A DNA stretch of 64,000 nt, taken from NCBI RefSeq assembly GCF_001646785.1, contig NZ_LRRH01000008.1, forward strand, positions 62,001-126,000, written 5' to 3'. The position numbers were made by a program, and so were the translations under genes. This DNA is from Rhodococcus phenolicus (lineage in GTDB: Bacteria; Actinomycetota; Actinomycetes; Mycobacteriales; Mycobacteriaceae). Numbering within the stretch: position 1 is the stretch's first letter; every line of letters starts with the position of its first letter. Under the pieces are notes generated by a model. That model did no database searches. It worked only from the letters and a program-made list of their open reading frames with translations, and was not told the origin of the DNA. Positions 28,139 through 37,751 of the stretch are shown here, one piece after another.

Positions 28139-28170
28139 AGTGCCGCGGCGAGCGAAGCCGCCGCGGCACT
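28139..28170. terminator. Hairpin terminator of the SDR/KshA-like operon
   Basis: AGTGCCGCGGC pairs with GCCGCGGCACT (11 bp) around a 10-nt loop, ending 14 bp beyond the SDR stop on the leftward strand. Confidence 0.75.
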
Positions 28171-28184
28171 TCTCGGCCGATGCC

Positions 28185-28988
28185 TCAGCGGTTGAGCAGG
28201 GCGCGCATCGCCTCGGCCGCACCGCGAACCATCGCGTCGCGGGGGAATCCGCTGCGCTTGATCGCGGCCTTGTAGTTGCCGCCCGCGACCCACACGGGCC
28301 CGTCGGCCAGATGCTCGAGACCTTCGCGCGCGACATCCTCGGGCTCGGACACGAGCATGCCCGGTACATCGAAGTTCAGTCCGGCGCGTTCCATCGCGGG
28401 CGTACGGGTGACACCGAGGACCAGCTCGAGGACATCGACGCCGTGCGGCGCGAGTTCGAGCCACAGGCTTTCCGCGAACACCCGGCTGAACGCCTTCGAT
28501 GCCGCGTAGATGCTCTGGTGTTCCGAACCCATGTACCCGGCGAGGGATCCGAGCAGCATGATCCCGCCGCGACCCATGTCCTTCATTCGCGCCCCGAACA
28601 GGTGCGCGAGCTCGATCTGCCGGTGCACGTTCAGGTCGATGACTCCCCGGAAGCCGTCGAGGTCACCGGTGACGAATTCGTGGCCGTAGCTGTTCGCTCC
28701 GGCGTTGAAGATGAAGAGCCCGACCTCGAGATCCGCGGTGGCCGTGCGGATCTGCTCGACCGCATCGTCGACGAGCAGATCCAGTGCGAGCGTGCGCACC
28801 TCGACACCGTGCTCGCGTACCGCGGAAGCGGTGTCCTCGAGCGGTCCCGGCTTGCGTGCGATCAGCAGCAGATCGAATCCGGCGCGACCGAGTTCGTCGG
28901 CGAAGGCCGCGCCGACTCCCTCGGAACCACCGGCGATCACCGCCCACTTGCCGTAGCGAGCACTGTCGATCTGCAGGGTTTCGGTCAT
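28185..28988 (-). CDS. Short-chain dehydrogenase
   Basis: SDR of 267 residues with an atypical cofactor loop, AVIAGGSEGVGAAFADELGRAGFDLLLIARK, and the catalytic motif SIYAASKAFSRVFAESLWLEL (YAASK). NAGANSYG replaces the usual NNAG. Such classical SDRs often reduce ketones on steroids or fatty acyl chains. It lies 44 bp after the small Cys protein in the KshA-like operon, suggesting a steroid hydroxy/keto interconversion. Substrate unknown. Confidence 0.82.
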   Translation of the reverse strand: MTETLQIDSARYGKWAVIAGGSEGVGAAFADELGRAGFDLLLIARKPGPLEDTASAVREHGVEVRTLALDLLVDDAVEQIRTATADLEVGLFIFNAGANSYGHEFVTGDLDGFRGVIDLNVHRQIELAHLFGARMKDMGRGGIMLLGSLAGYMGSEHQSIYAASKAFSRVFAESLWLELAPHGVDVLELVLGVTRTPAMERAGLNFDVPGMLVSEPEDVAREGLEHLADGPVWVAGGNYKAAIKRSGFPRDAMVRGAAEAMRALLNR

Positions 28989-29032
28989 CACTCGTCCTTC
29001 GAAAACTGTCGGTACGCGAACTGGAATCGGAA

Positions 29033-29290
29033 CTACTGGAGGATCGGACCTGGGACGGGCGCGTCGTCGAGAACCTCGACCAGCCCCTCGGCGGCGGCGC
29101 GGGTCAGGCTGGCCTCCATCGCCGAGCACGTGATCACCGGTGCACCCGGCCGCCGCCCCGGTCCGGACGCGCTGCCGAACTCACGGCAGCGGCTGCGCGC
29201 CTCGGCGCTCCACTGGACCTCGGTGTGTTCCCAGCTGTTCTTCTGCACCAGCACCTGCGCCTGGCATTCACTGCACCGAAGTGGCTGCAT
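29033..29290 (-). CDS. Small cysteine-containing protein next to KshA-like oxygenase
   Basis: Protein of 85 residues: MQPLRCSECQAQVLVQKNSWEHTEVQWSAEA is not written further here; C6-x2-C9 form a zinc-ribbon-like knuckle, with Cys35 and a later Cys. ATG 29290 lies inside the end of the kshA-like gene (23-bp overlap), which indicates translational coupling. It is too short for a plant-type ferredoxin and lacks the four-Cys spacing. An assembly factor or metal-binding accessory protein for the Rieske enzyme is a guess from position. Confidence 0.68.
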   Translation of the reverse strand: MQPLRCSECQAQVLVQKNSWEHTEVQWSAEARSRCREFGSASGPGRRPGAPVITCSAMEASLTRAAAEGLVEVLDDAPVPGPILQ

Positions 29291-30446
29291 TCTTGCCCGC
29301 CTCCGCTGCGCTTGCCGCCCTGGCTGCGAGGTTCTCATCGACTTCCTTCATCCACGCCGCGACCGGGCGCGTGGTGTCCATCTCGAATTCGAAGCGGTCG
29401 GTCATCTCGGGCTTGACGTCCGCGACATCGACGTAGAACTGCTCGTACCACCGGCGCAGCTGGTAGACGGGACCGTCCTCCTCGCACAGCAGCGGGTTCT
29501 CGATCCGGGTCTTGTTCTTCCAGATCTCGATGTCCTGCTCGAAGCCGCGCGCGATGAAGTCACCGAACTTCTGCGCCGTCTCGAGAGCGGCTTCGCCTTC
29601 GAGCTGGGGCGACTTCTTGACGATCATGCCGTACATGAGCACGAACTTGTCGGCCGACACCGGGTAGTGGCAGTTCAGCAGCACCGATTCGATGTCGTAG
29701 CCCTCGTACTGGTACTTCAGATCGTCGATCATGAACGACGGGCCGAAGTACGACGCCTCCGACCGGCTGCCCAGCATCTTCGGCTGTCCCTCGGTGTTCG
29801 GGCGCATGTCGTCGCGTGCCTTGCCGTTCATGACCTGCGTCGCGACATGCCCTTCGAAGACGTTCTTGAAGAACGTCGGGAACGAGTAGTGCACGTAGAA
29901 GAAGTGCGCCATGTCGACGATGTTGTCGATGATCTCGCGGCAGTTGGTGTCGACCTCGGTGGTGTACCAGACCCAGTCCGTCCAGTCGTCACTGGTGGCG
30001 CCCTCGATACGGGGGATCGCGACCTCCGCCGGCGGCTGGTTGCCTTCGGGGTCGTGCCAGACGAACAGCAGACCGTCCTGGTCGAGGGTGGGCCACGCCC
30101 GGGTCCTTGCGAGCGGCGGAACACGGCGGGCATAGGGGATGTTCGTGCACTTGCCCTTGCCGCCCCACCGCCAGTCGTGGAACGGGCACGCGATGTCGTC
30201 GCCCTTGATCGTTCCCTGGCTGAGATCGCCGCCCATGTGCCGGCAGTACCCGTCGAGGATCTTGATCTCTCCGGCGGAATCGGCCCACACCACGAGCTTG
30301 GTGCCGAACGCCTCGATGGAGTGCGGCTTCCCGTCGCGGAAGCTGTCCGTCAGTCCGAGGCAGTGCCAGCCGCGGGCGAAGCGGGTGGGGGCGGTACCGG
30401 TGACGATCTCGCGGATGTCGGAAGTACCGGAGGTTTCCAAGCTCAC
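29268..30446 (-). CDS. kshA: KshA-like 3-ketosteroid 9alpha-hydroxylase, oxygenase component
   Basis: Rieske non-heme iron oxygenase of 392 residues close to KshA (Rv3526), which hydroxylates C9 of 3-ketosteroids and, with KstD, opens ring B. Rieske ligands Cys68, His70, Cys87, His90 (CRH...CPFH); mononuclear iron ligands Asp178... by motif N-I-V-D-M-A-H-x4-H, with His181 and His186. GTG 30446 is the start. A reductase (KshB) is not in the window. Rhodococci commonly carry several kshA copies with different steroid preferences, and this is one of them. A KstR-like box lies 54 bp upstream. Confidence 0.9.
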   Translation of the reverse strand: MSLETSGTSDIREIVTGTAPTRFARGWHCLGLTDSFRDGKPHSIEAFGTKLVVWADSAGEIKILDGYCRHMGGDLSQGTIKGDDIACPFHDWRWGGKGKCTNIPYARRVPPLARTRAWPTLDQDGLLFVWHDPEGNQPPAEVAIPRIEGATSDDWTDWVWYTTEVDTNCREIIDNIVDMAHFFYVHYSFPTFFKNVFEGHVATQVMNGKARDDMRPNTEGQPKMLGSRSEASYFGPSFMIDDLKYQYEGYDIESVLLNCHYPVSADKFVLMYGMIVKKSPQLEGEAALETAQKFGDFIARGFEQDIEIWKNKTRIENPLLCEEDGPVYQLRRWYEQFYVDVADVKPEMTDRFEFEMDTTRPVAAWMKEVDENLAARAASAAEAGKNAATSVQ

Positions 30447-30499
30447 GGCCGGCCGTCCTTTCGGTGGTGAGGGTCGGTGGGATCGAAAGCGCTACTGGG

Positions 30500-30513
30500 T
30501 TTTACGTGTTCAA
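30500..30513. promoter_or_regulatory. KstR-like box upstream of kshA-like gene
   Basis: On the leftward strand TTGAACACGTAAAA matches TnnAACnnGTTnnA except for one base (GTA instead of GTT). It is 54 bp upstream of the kshA-like GTG. It may bind KstR or the KstR-like paralogue at 18185. Confidence 0.55.
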
Positions 30514-30586
30514 CCATTGTCACGGTAGGTGAGCCGGACAACAGCCGAATCGTCGGTCTCACTCGGTGGGACCCCCGAGAGCGTGC

Positions 30587-32254
30587 TCAGGACACCGGCG
30601 CCGGGAGCAACGCCGCGCGACCGTTCGCGGTGAATTCACGCTCGATGTCGGCGCGCATCGACTCGTCGAGCAGCACGTACTCGGTGGTGCGTGCCACACG
30701 CACGTAGACCGGGTCGCCGGTGTGCCACGCGACCGCGCGCAGCGGCGCCTTGTCGATCTTGTTGCTGCCGGTGAGCGGGATGTGGTCGGTGACCCGCACG
30801 AACCGCGGCCACCACTTGTCACCCATGTCCGGTTGTGCGGCGAGGTCGCGGCCGAACGCTTCGGGGTCGAAGACGGCACCGGCGTCCATCTCGACGGCGC
30901 ACATCACCTGGTCGCCGGTCGTCGGGTCCGGCACCGCGAACACCGGCGCCGACAGCACGCCGGGCAGCCGCTGCAGGATCCGCTCGACGGGCGCCGCCGC
31001 GAAGTTCTCGCTGTCCACCCGCAGCCAGTCCGACGACCGGCCCGCGAAGTAGAAGTACCCGTCCTCGTCGCGGTAGCCGAGGTCGCCGGTCCAGAAGTCC
31101 TCGCCGCGGATCCGGTCCGCGACCGCACCAGGGTTCTTGTAGTACCCCTCGAACGACGCGGCCGCGCCGATCGCGACGATCTGTCCGACGGCCTCGGGGT
31201 TCAGCAGCCGGCCGGTCGGGTCGAAGCGCCCGCGGGGACATTCGAGGCCGGTGTTCTCGTCGAGGATGCGCGCCTCGGAACCGCCGGCGGCGACACCCAG
31301 CGACCCGGTCGGGGTGTCCGGTGTGCGGTTGATGCGCAGGACCCCTTCGCTCGAGCCGTAGCCCTCGATCACGGTGCAGCCGAACCTCTCGGAGAACCGC
31401 GCCACGTCCACTTCGGACGCTTCGGTGCCGAAGGCCACCTCGAGGGTGCCGGTCCGGTCACGGGGATCTTCGGGCCGGTTCAGCACGTACGACAGGGCGC
31501 GGCCGACGTAGTTGACGAAGGTCGCGCCGAAGCGGTGGATGTCCTCGGAGAACCGGCTCGCGGAGAACTTGCGGATGAGGCCGACGGTCGCGCCCACCCG
31601 CATCGCGGTCCCGAGGTTGAGCATGACCGCGTTGCCGTGGAACAACGGCATGCACAGGTAGGCGACGGAGTCGCGGCGCATATGGGTGCGTTCGACGAGC
31701 ACGTCGACGAGCCGTCCGAGACGGCCCTGGGTGACGATCACCGCCTTCGGCCTGCCCGTCGATCCGGAGCTGAACAGCAACAGCGCGATGTCGTCACCCG
31801 CGGGAACGGTGTCCGGGAGGGCTGCGCCGCGGTAGGGCTCGAGGAACCGCTCGTAGCCGGGCGTGTCGATGTCGACGATGCGGTCGGCGGCAAGTCCGTG
31901 GTCGGTGCCGACGACGAGATGCGCCAGCCGTGACTCGGTGACGAGCAGGTCGATGTCGGCCTGGCGGATGTCGTCGGCGATCTCCGGCCCGCTGCGGCTG
32001 GCGTTGATCCCCACGACCACGGCTCCGGCGAGGGCACCCGCTCCGATCCAGAACACGAAATCGGGCACGTTCTCGAGGAGCACACCGATGTGACGCTGAC
32101 GACCGTGCGGCGGTGGCACGGCCGCCACCAGCGCTGCGGCGCGGTCCGCGCTGTGCTGCACGACCTCGTCCCAGGTCCATTGCCGGTCCTCGAACCGCAC
32201 TCCGATCTTGTCGTCGCCCTTGCGAGCACGCACGACCTCGGCGAACGTCTGCAC
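30587..32254 (-). CDS. FadD17-like acyl-CoA synthetase
   Basis: ANL-superfamily ligase of 555 residues resembling FadD17 (Rv3506), an enzyme linked to C-24 branched sterol side chains. Motifs: [71 protein letters not shown], and the catalytic lysine in [16 protein letters not shown] 32254 is preferred to GTG 32260 because GGAGG lies 5 bp before it. Divergent from another ligase gene. Confidence 0.82.
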   Translation of the reverse strand: MQTFAEVVRARKGDDKIGVRFEDRQWTWDEVVQHSADRAAALVAAVPPPHGRQRHIGVLLENVPDFVFWIGAGALAGAVVVGINASRSGPEIADDIRQADIDLLVTESRLAHLVVGTDHGLAADRIVDIDTPGYERFLEPYRGAALPDTVPAGDDIALLLFSSGSTGRPKAVIVTQGRLGRLVDVLVERTHMRRDSVAYLCMPLFHGNAVMLNLGTAMRVGATVGLIRKFSASRFSEDIHRFGATFVNYVGRALSYVLNRPEDPRDRTGTLEVAFGTEASEVDVARFSERFGCTVIEGYGSSEGVLRINRTPDTPTGSLGVAAGGSEARILDENTGLECPRGRFDPTGRLLNPEAVGQIVAIGAAASFEGYYKNPGAVADRIRGEDFWTGDLGYRDEDGYFYFAGRSSDWLRVDSENFAAAPVERILQRLPGVLSAPVFAVPDPTTGDQVMCAVEMDAGAVFDPEAFGRDLAAQPDMGDKWWPRFVRVTDHIPLTGSNKIDKAPLRAVAWHTGDPVYVRVARTTEYVLLDESMRADIEREFTANGRAALLPAPVS

Positions 32255-32421
32255 TGCCACCTCCGAATCGTTGCGGACGCCCGCGTGCGGACATCCCGGA
32301 CAAGCACGTTAGGAGGGGCCACCCGCCGCATCTGTGCAGGTCCCACTCACCGGTACATTCGGATGGCGGCGCGGTGAGCGTGAGACTCTTCGGCCGGATG
32401 TTCGGTCGAGAAGGGAGGCTC

Positions 32422-34107
32422 GTGTTGACCGTGCCACCCGATCCTCAGCGCTTCGTCGACCAGCTGATCTCCCGCCTCACGGGTCGCGGCGGGATGTTCG
32501 AGATCGTGATGAGCGATGTACTCGGCACCGAGATGCCCGTCATGCGGAACCGGGACCGCGCCGTCGCGGATCTGCTGGAGCGTTCGCAGGCGTGGGGCGA
32601 CCGCGAGTACCTCGTCACGACGACGCGGCGGATCTCGTTCGCAGAGCACGCACGGGAGGCGTATGCGCTCGCGGCGGCGCTGCAGCAGCGATACGGGGTC
32701 GGCGTCGGCGACCGGGTCGCGATCCTGTCCGCGAACCGGCCCGAGTGGGTCACCGCGTTCTGGGCGACGCAGGCGCTCGGGGCGATCACGGTGGGGTTGA
32801 ACGCGTGGTGGGCGCAGCCCGAGCTCGAGTTCGGGATCCGCAACTCCGCGCCGCGCGTGCTGTTCGTGGACGAGCAGCGCGCGGAGTCAGCGGCCGGTCT
32901 CGGCCCGGACGGCCCCGTCGTGCTGACCCTCGAGGAGGATCTGCCCCGGCTGATCGCCGAGTTCGACGGGTCACGGCCTCCGGCACCGCAGGTCGACGAG
33001 GACGATCCGGCCGTCCTGTTCTACACCTCGGGTACGAGCGGAGACCCGAAGGGCGCATTGCATTCGCAGCGGAACCTGTTGGCGGTCACGGACTATCATC
33101 GTTTCCTCGACGCGATCACCGCGACGTGGAGCGGTGAGGTGTACGAGCGGGACGCTCCTTGCGACGCGCGGCATCTGCTGACTTCTCCCGTGTGCCACAT
33201 CACGAGCCTGCACAACACGATCGTCCCGGTGCTCGCGACCGGCAGCACCATCGTGATGAACCAGGGCTGGTTCGGCGTGCATCCCGTCCTCGAAATCATC
33301 GAGAACGAGCAGATCACGCATTGGAACGCCGTCCCGTCCATGGCGGCGCGGATGCTCGAGGTCGACGACCTGGACAGGTACGACCTGAGTTCGCTGGTCC
33401 GATTCACCCTGTCGTCGGAGCCGACGACGCCGGAGGTCAAGCAGCAGCTGCGCGAGCGGCTGCCGTTCGGCCGGTTCACGGTCGTCGACAGCTACAGCAT
33501 GACCGAGTGCAGCACGTCGATCGCCGTGGCGAGCGCGCAGGAACTCGAGCAGTACCCGGGCACGGTCGGGCCGCCGATCATCACGGTGAGCATGGAGATC
33601 CGGGACGAGCACGGTGGCTGGCTGCCGGACGGGCAGGCCGGCGAGGTGTGCGTGCGCAGCCCATTCGTGATGCTCGGCTACTGGCGGGACGACGCCGCCA
33701 CGGCGGCGGCGATCACCCCGGATCGGTGGCTGAGGACGGGCGACTTCGGTGTGATCGAGAACGGCCGGCTGCGGCTGCTGGGCCGGCGCTCCGATCTGAT
33801 CGAGCAGAACGGCGAGGACATCTACCCCTCCGAGGTGGAGCGGGTGCTCGGTGCGCACCCGGCCGTGCGCGAATGCCTGGTCAGCGGCGAGCCGCATCCC
33901 GAGTGGGGCGAGGAGGTGTGTGCGGTCGTGGTTCTCGTCCCCGGTGTGGAGGCCACGAAGGAGGAGCTCACGGCCTATCTCGCCGATCGGCTCGCGTACT
34001 TCAAGGTACCGACCCGCTGGCGCCTGACCCGGGAAATGCTGCCGCGCAACACAACCGGCAAGATTGTGCGCCGCCGCCCCTCCGAGGACGATCCGACCGG
34101 GCGCTGA
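32422..34107 (+). CDS. Acyl-CoA synthetase
   Basis: Class I adenylate-forming ligase of 561 residues. Motifs: [77 protein letters not shown] and [11 protein letters not shown] with the catalytic Lys. GTG 32422 follows AAGGGAGG at 3 bp spacing; TTG 32425 would have better spacing, and GTG 32374 is also in frame. It closes the 16-kb insert. It resembles steroid-cluster FadD enzymes, but I cannot name the orthologue. Confidence 0.82.
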   Translation: MLTVPPDPQRFVDQLISRLTGRGGMFEIVMSDVLGTEMPVMRNRDRAVADLLERSQAWGDREYLVTTTRRISFAEHAREAYALAAALQQRYGVGVGDRVAILSANRPEWVTAFWATQALGAITVGLNAWWAQPELEFGIRNSAPRVLFVDEQRAESAAGLGPDGPVVLTLEEDLPRLIAEFDGSRPPAPQVDEDDPAVLFYTSGTSGDPKGALHSQRNLLAVTDYHRFLDAITATWSGEVYERDAPCDARHLLTSPVCHITSLHNTIVPVLATGSTIVMNQGWFGVHPVLEIIENEQITHWNAVPSMAARMLEVDDLDRYDLSSLVRFTLSSEPTTPEVKQQLRERLPFGRFTVVDSYSMTECSTSIAVASAQELEQYPGTVGPPIITVSMEIRDEHGGWLPDGQAGEVCVRSPFVMLGYWRDDAATAAAITPDRWLRTGDFGVIENGRLRLLGRRSDLIEQNGEDIYPSEVERVLGAHPAVRECLVSGEPHPEWGEEVCAVVVLVPGVEATKEELTAYLADRLAYFKVPTRWRLTREMLPRNTTGKIVRRRPSEDDPTGR

Positions 34108-34185
34108 AACGGCGCTGCGCCTCCCGCCGGCTCGATCCACCGGCGCCCCCTTGCGGTCCTGTGCCGGGGAGCGGCTGTGTGCTAG

Positions 34186-34212
34186 CTTACCAAGCAATCG
34201 CTTGGTTCGGTA
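34186..34212 (+). repeat. 27-bp direct repeat, right copy
   Basis: Identical over 27 bp to 18001-18027. The outward flank (TAGC before, CCGACG after) differs except for TAnC on the left side. Confidence 0.9.
34189..34206. promoter_or_regulatory. KstR2-type operator, right copy
   Basis: ACCAAGCAATCGCTTGGT, 26 bp before the echA20 ATG. The surrounding 27 bp (34186-34212) are identical to 18001-18027 in direct orientation, and the neighbouring bases TAnCTTACC also match. Confidence 0.85.
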
Positions 34213-34231
34213 CCGACGTAAGGAACATGCC

Positions 34232-34993
34232 ATGGGCATCACCTCCACCTCCGACGGCGCGGGAATCACCACGGTCACCGTCGACTACCCGCCCGTGAAC
34301 GCCATTCCGTCCGCCGGATGGTTCGAGCTCGCCGACGCCGTCCTGGCCGCCGGCAAGGACCCCGACACCCACGTCGTGATCCTGCGGTCCGAGGGACGCG
34401 GCTTCAACGCCGGCGTCGACATCAAGGAAATGCAGGCCACCGAAGGTTTCGACGCGCTGATCGCCGCCAACCACGGTTGCGCCGCCGCATTCTCCGCCGT
34501 CTACGACTGCGAGGTCCCCGTCGTCGTCGCCGTCAACGGCTTCTGCGTGGGCGGCGGCATCGGTCTGGTCGGCAACGCCGACGTCATCGTCGCTTCCGAC
34601 GACGCGGTCTTCGGTCTTCCCGAGGTGGACCGCGGCGCGCTCGGCGCCGCCACCCACCTCTCGCGGCTGGTGCCGCAGCACCTGATGCGCACCCTGTACT
34701 ACACGGCGCAGAACGTCACCGCGCAGCAGCTCCACCACTTCGGTTCCGTCTACAAAGTGGTCCCCCGCGGCGACCTCGACGCCGCCGCCCTCGAGGTCGC
34801 CGCCCTGATCGCCGCGAAGGACACCCGCGTGATCCGCCGCGCCAAGGAAGCGATCAACCGCATCGACCCGGTGGACGTGAAGACCGCCTACCGCATCGAA
34901 CAGGGCTTCACCTTCGAGCTGAACCTCGCCGGCGTCGCCGACGAGCACCGCGACGAGTTCGTCGCGACCGGCAAGCCGCGTGCGAACAAGTAG
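34232..34993 (+). CDS. echA20: EchA20, steroid D-ring-opening hydrolase
   Basis: Crotonase-family protein of 253 residues matching Rv3550. In the mycobacterial/rhodococcal HIP pathway EchA20 hydrolyses the ring-D ketone of HIEC-CoA to give COCHEA-CoA. Seen: VTVDYPPVNAIPSAGWFELAD, GRGFNAGVDIKEMQ, AVNGFCVGGGIGLVGNADVIVASDDAVFGLPEVDRGALG. ATG 34232 has AAGGAA upstream. First gene of echA20-ipdABC under the KstR2 box. Confidence 0.93.
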   Translation: MGITSTSDGAGITTVTVDYPPVNAIPSAGWFELADAVLAAGKDPDTHVVILRSEGRGFNAGVDIKEMQATEGFDALIAANHGCAAAFSAVYDCEVPVVVAVNGFCVGGGIGLVGNADVIVASDDAVFGLPEVDRGALGAATHLSRLVPQHLMRTLYYTAQNVTAQQLHHFGSVYKVVPRGDLDAAALEVAALIAAKDTRVIRRAKEAINRIDPVDVKTAYRIEQGFTFELNLAGVADEHRDEFVATGKPRANK

Positions 34994-35006
34994 GGAGAGA
35001 AAAACA

Positions 35007-35909
35007 GTGCGTGACAAGAGGATTACTCTCGACGAGGCCGTCGGACAGCTGCGCAGCGGCATGACCATCGGCCTCGGCGGCTGGGGTTCGCGGCGTAAGC
35101 CCATGGCGTTCGTGCGCGCGATCCTGCGCTCGGACGTCAAGGACCTGACCGTCGTCACCTACGGCGGACCGGACCTGGGTCTGCTGTGCTCGGCCGGCAA
35201 GGTCAAGAAGGCCTACTACGGCTTCGTCTCGCTCGATTCGGCGCCGTTCTACGACCCGTGGTTCTCCAAGGCCCGCACCGAGGGCACGATCGTGGCCCGC
35301 GAGATGGACGAGGGCATGGTCAAGTGCGGTCTCGAAGCCGCCGCCGCCCGCCTGCCGTTCCTGCCGATCCGCGCCGGTCTCGGCTCGGACGTGCCGAACT
35401 TCTGGGGCGAGGAACTGCAGACCGTCACCTCCCCCTACGCCGACGCCTCCGGCAAGCACGAGACGCTCATCGCGATGCCCGCGCTGAACCTGGATGCGGC
35501 GTTCGTGCACCTGAACATCGGTGACGCCCACGGCAACGCCGGCTACCAGGGCGTCGACCCGTACTTCGACGACCTGTACTGCCTGGCCGCGGAGAAGCGT
35601 TTCGTCTCCGTCGAGAAGATCGTCGAGACCGAGCAGCTCGTCAAGGAGGTTCCGCTGCAGCAGCTGATCCTCAACCGCATGATGGTCGACGGCGTCGTCG
35701 AGGCCCCGAACGGCGCCCACTTCACCCTCGCCGGCGAGTCCTACGGCCGCGACGAGAAGTTCCAGCGCCACTACGCCGAGGCCGCCAAGACGCCCGAGTC
35801 GTGGCAGGTGTTCGTCGACCGGTTCCTGTCCGGATCCGAGGACGACTACCAGGCCGCCGTCGAGAAGTTCCACGCGGATTCCGAAAAGACCGGGGAGCAG
35901 AAGGCATGA
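35007..35909 (+). CDS. ipdA: IpdA, COCHEA-CoA hydrolase alpha subunit
   Basis: Protein of 300 residues in the class I CoA-transferase family (Rv3551). IpdAB hydrolyses and opens the last steroid ring in COCHEA-CoA and is not a CoA transferase. Seen: MTIGLGGWGSRRKPMAFVRAIL, VVTYGGPDLGLLCSAGKVKKAYYGFVSLD, TIVAREMDEGMVKCGLEAAAARLPFLPIRAGLGSD. GTG 35007 follows GGGAGA. Its stop overlaps the ipdB start by 4 bp, as expected for two subunits made together. Confidence 0.95.
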   Translation: MRDKRITLDEAVGQLRSGMTIGLGGWGSRRKPMAFVRAILRSDVKDLTVVTYGGPDLGLLCSAGKVKKAYYGFVSLDSAPFYDPWFSKARTEGTIVAREMDEGMVKCGLEAAAARLPFLPIRAGLGSDVPNFWGEELQTVTSPYADASGKHETLIAMPALNLDAAFVHLNIGDAHGNAGYQGVDPYFDDLYCLAAEKRFVSVEKIVETEQLVKEVPLQQLILNRMMVDGVVEAPNGAHFTLAGESYGRDEKFQRHYAEAAKTPESWQVFVDRFLSGSEDDYQAAVEKFHADSEKTGEQKA

Positions 35910-36679
35910 CCTCCACCACTGTCACCTCAACCGACGCCGTCACTCGCGCCGAGTACTGCGCGATCGCATGTGCCGACATCTTCGCCGGCGCCGGCGAGAT
36001 CATGGCCAGCCCGATGTCGACCATGGCGCTGATCGGTGCGCGCCTGGCGCGCCTGACCACCGAACCGGACCTTCTCATCACCGACGGTGAGGCGCTGATC
36101 TTCGCCGACACCCCCGCCGTCGGCGCGAAGGGCGCGATCGAGGGCTGGATGCCGTTCCGCAAGGTGTTCGACGTCGTCGCCTCCGGGCGCCGCCACGTCG
36201 TCATGGGCGCCAACCAGATCGACCGCCACGGCAACCAGAACCTCTCGGCATTCGGCCCGCTGCAGCAGCCGACCCGCCAGATGTTCGGGGTGCGCGGGGC
36301 GCCGGGCAACACCATCAACCACCCCACCAGCTACTGGGTCGGCAAGCACAACAAGCGCGTGTTCTGCGACAAGGTCGACGTCGTCGCCGGTGTCGGCTGG
36401 GACAAGGTCGATCCGGAGAACCCGGCGTACCGGCACCTGAACGTCTACCGCGTGGTCACCAACCTCGGTGTCTTCGACTTCGGCGGCCCCGGACACACGT
36501 TCCGCGCGCTGAGCCTGCACCCGGGCGTCACCGCCGACGAGGTCGCCGAGAACACCTCCTTCGAGGTCGCCGGTCTGGCCGAGGCCGGCCTCACCCGCGA
36601 GCCCAGCGCCGAGGAACTGCGCATCATCCGCGAGGTGCTGGATCCGAAGAACCTGCGCGACCGCGAGGTCTCGGCGTGA
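35906..36679 (+). CDS. ipdB: IpdB, COCHEA-CoA hydrolase beta subunit
   Basis: Protein of 257 residues matching Rv3552, partner of IpdA. Family features: LARLTTEPDLLITDGEALIFADTP, GANQIDRHGNQNLSAFG, RGAPGNTINHPTSYWVGKHNKRVFCDKVD, VVTNLGVFDFGGPGHTFRALSLHPGVTADEV. ATG 35906 overlaps ipdA and the TGA overlaps the ipdC GTG, so translation is coupled through all three genes. Confidence 0.95.
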   Translation: MTSTTVTSTDAVTRAEYCAIACADIFAGAGEIMASPMSTMALIGARLARLTTEPDLLITDGEALIFADTPAVGAKGAIEGWMPFRKVFDVVASGRRHVVMGANQIDRHGNQNLSAFGPLQQPTRQMFGVRGAPGNTINHPTSYWVGKHNKRVFCDKVDVVAGVGWDKVDPENPAYRHLNVYRVVTNLGVFDFGGPGHTFRALSLHPGVTADEVAENTSFEVAGLAEAGLTREPSAEELRIIREVLDPKNLRDREVSA

Positions 36680-37740
36680 GCACCCCCCGTTTGAGCACGG
36701 CGCTGACCGAACTGGTCGGCATCGAGCACCCGATCGTTCAGACCGGCATGGGCTGGGTGTCCGGTCCGCGCCTGACCGCGGCCACCTGTAACGCCGGCGG
36801 GCTGGGCATCCTGGCGTCGGCGACGATGACCTACGAGGAGCTCGAGGTCGCGGTCGCGAAGACGAAGTCGTTGACGGACAAGCCGTTCGGCGTGAACATG
36901 CGCGCCGACGCATCCGACGCGGGGCAGCGGTGCGATCTGCTCATCCGCGAGGGTGTCAAGGTCGCGTCCTTCGCGCTCGCGCCGAAGAAGGACCTGATCG
37001 CCAAGCTCAAGGACAACGGCATCATCGTCGTCCCGTCGATCGGGGCGGCCAAGCACGCCGTGAAGGTCGCCTCGTGGGGTGCCGACGCGGTGGTCGTGCA
37101 GGGCGGCGAAGGCGGTGGCCACACGGGCGGTGTCGCGACGACGCTGCTGCTGCCGTCGGTGCTCGACGCCGTCGACATCCCGGTGATCGCCGGCGGTGGT
37201 TTCTTCGACGGCCGCGGCCTGGCCGCGGCGCTGTCGTACGGTGCGGCGGGTGTCGCGATGGGCACCCGGTTCCTGCTCACCAGCGACTCGGCGGTGCCGG
37301 ATTCGGTGAAGCAGCAGTACCTCTCACGTGGCCTGCAGGACACCACGGTGTCGGTGAAGGTCGACGGCATGCCGCATCGGGTGCTCAACACCGACCTGGT
37401 CAACGCGCTCGAGAAGTCCAGCTACGCAACCGGACTCGTCGCCGCGACGAAGAACGCCATGAAGTTCAAGGCGATGACCGGCATGAAGTGGTCGACGCTG
37501 ATCAAGGACGGTCTGGCCATGAAGAAGGCCGGCGACCGGACGTGGCAGCAGATCATCATGGCCGCCAACACCCCGATGCTGCTCAAGGCCGGACTGGTCG
37601 AGGGCAACACCGAGGCCGGTGTGCTGGCGTCGGGTCAGGTGGTCGGCATGATCGACGACCTGCCCAGCTGCCAGGAGCTGATCGACCGGATCGTGACCGA
37701 GGCCGTCGAACGCATCGACGCCCTGTCCGCGCTGCGCTAG
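36676..37740 (+). CDS. ipdC: IpdC, flavin-dependent steroid enoyl-CoA reductase
   Basis: Nitronate-monooxygenase-fold FMN protein of 354 residues corresponding to Rv3553/IpdC, needed with IpdF in processing the HIP-CoA 5-hydroxyl/ring C before ring opening. Seen: EHPIVQTGMGWVSGPRLTAATCNAGGLGIL, VVVQGGEGGGHTGG, IPVIAGGGFFDGRGLAAALSYGAAGVAMGTRFLLT. The same fold as the partial gene at 1-1060. Last gene of the echA20-ipdABC operon, followed by a hairpin with a T-run. Confidence 0.92.
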   Translation: MSTPRLSTALTELVGIEHPIVQTGMGWVSGPRLTAATCNAGGLGILASATMTYEELEVAVAKTKSLTDKPFGVNMRADASDAGQRCDLLIREGVKVASFALAPKKDLIAKLKDNGIIVVPSIGAAKHAVKVASWGADAVVVQGGEGGGHTGGVATTLLLPSVLDAVDIPVIAGGGFFDGRGLAAALSYGAAGVAMGTRFLLTSDSAVPDSVKQQYLSRGLQDTTVSVKVDGMPHRVLNTDLVNALEKSSYATGLVAATKNAMKFKAMTGMKWSTLIKDGLAMKKAGDRTWQQIIMAANTPMLLKAGLVEGNTEAGVLASGQVVGMIDDLPSCQELIDRIVTEAVERIDALSALR

Positions 37741-37751
37741 TCACGCCGCAC

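Noticed and set aside
27977-28195. A possible 72-residue ORF in the gap between the SDR and MFS genes
   Set aside because: It covers two hairpins, has no good ribosome site and no recognisable family.
34108-34185. Integrase-type attachment site at the right end of the insert
   Set aside because: No integrase or recombinase gene lies inside the insert and the repeated sequence is explained at least partly by the KstR2 operator.
36676-37740. Calling ipdC a nitronate monooxygenase
   Set aside because: The fold is shared, but position after ipdAB and similarity to Rv3553 favour the steroid reductase role.
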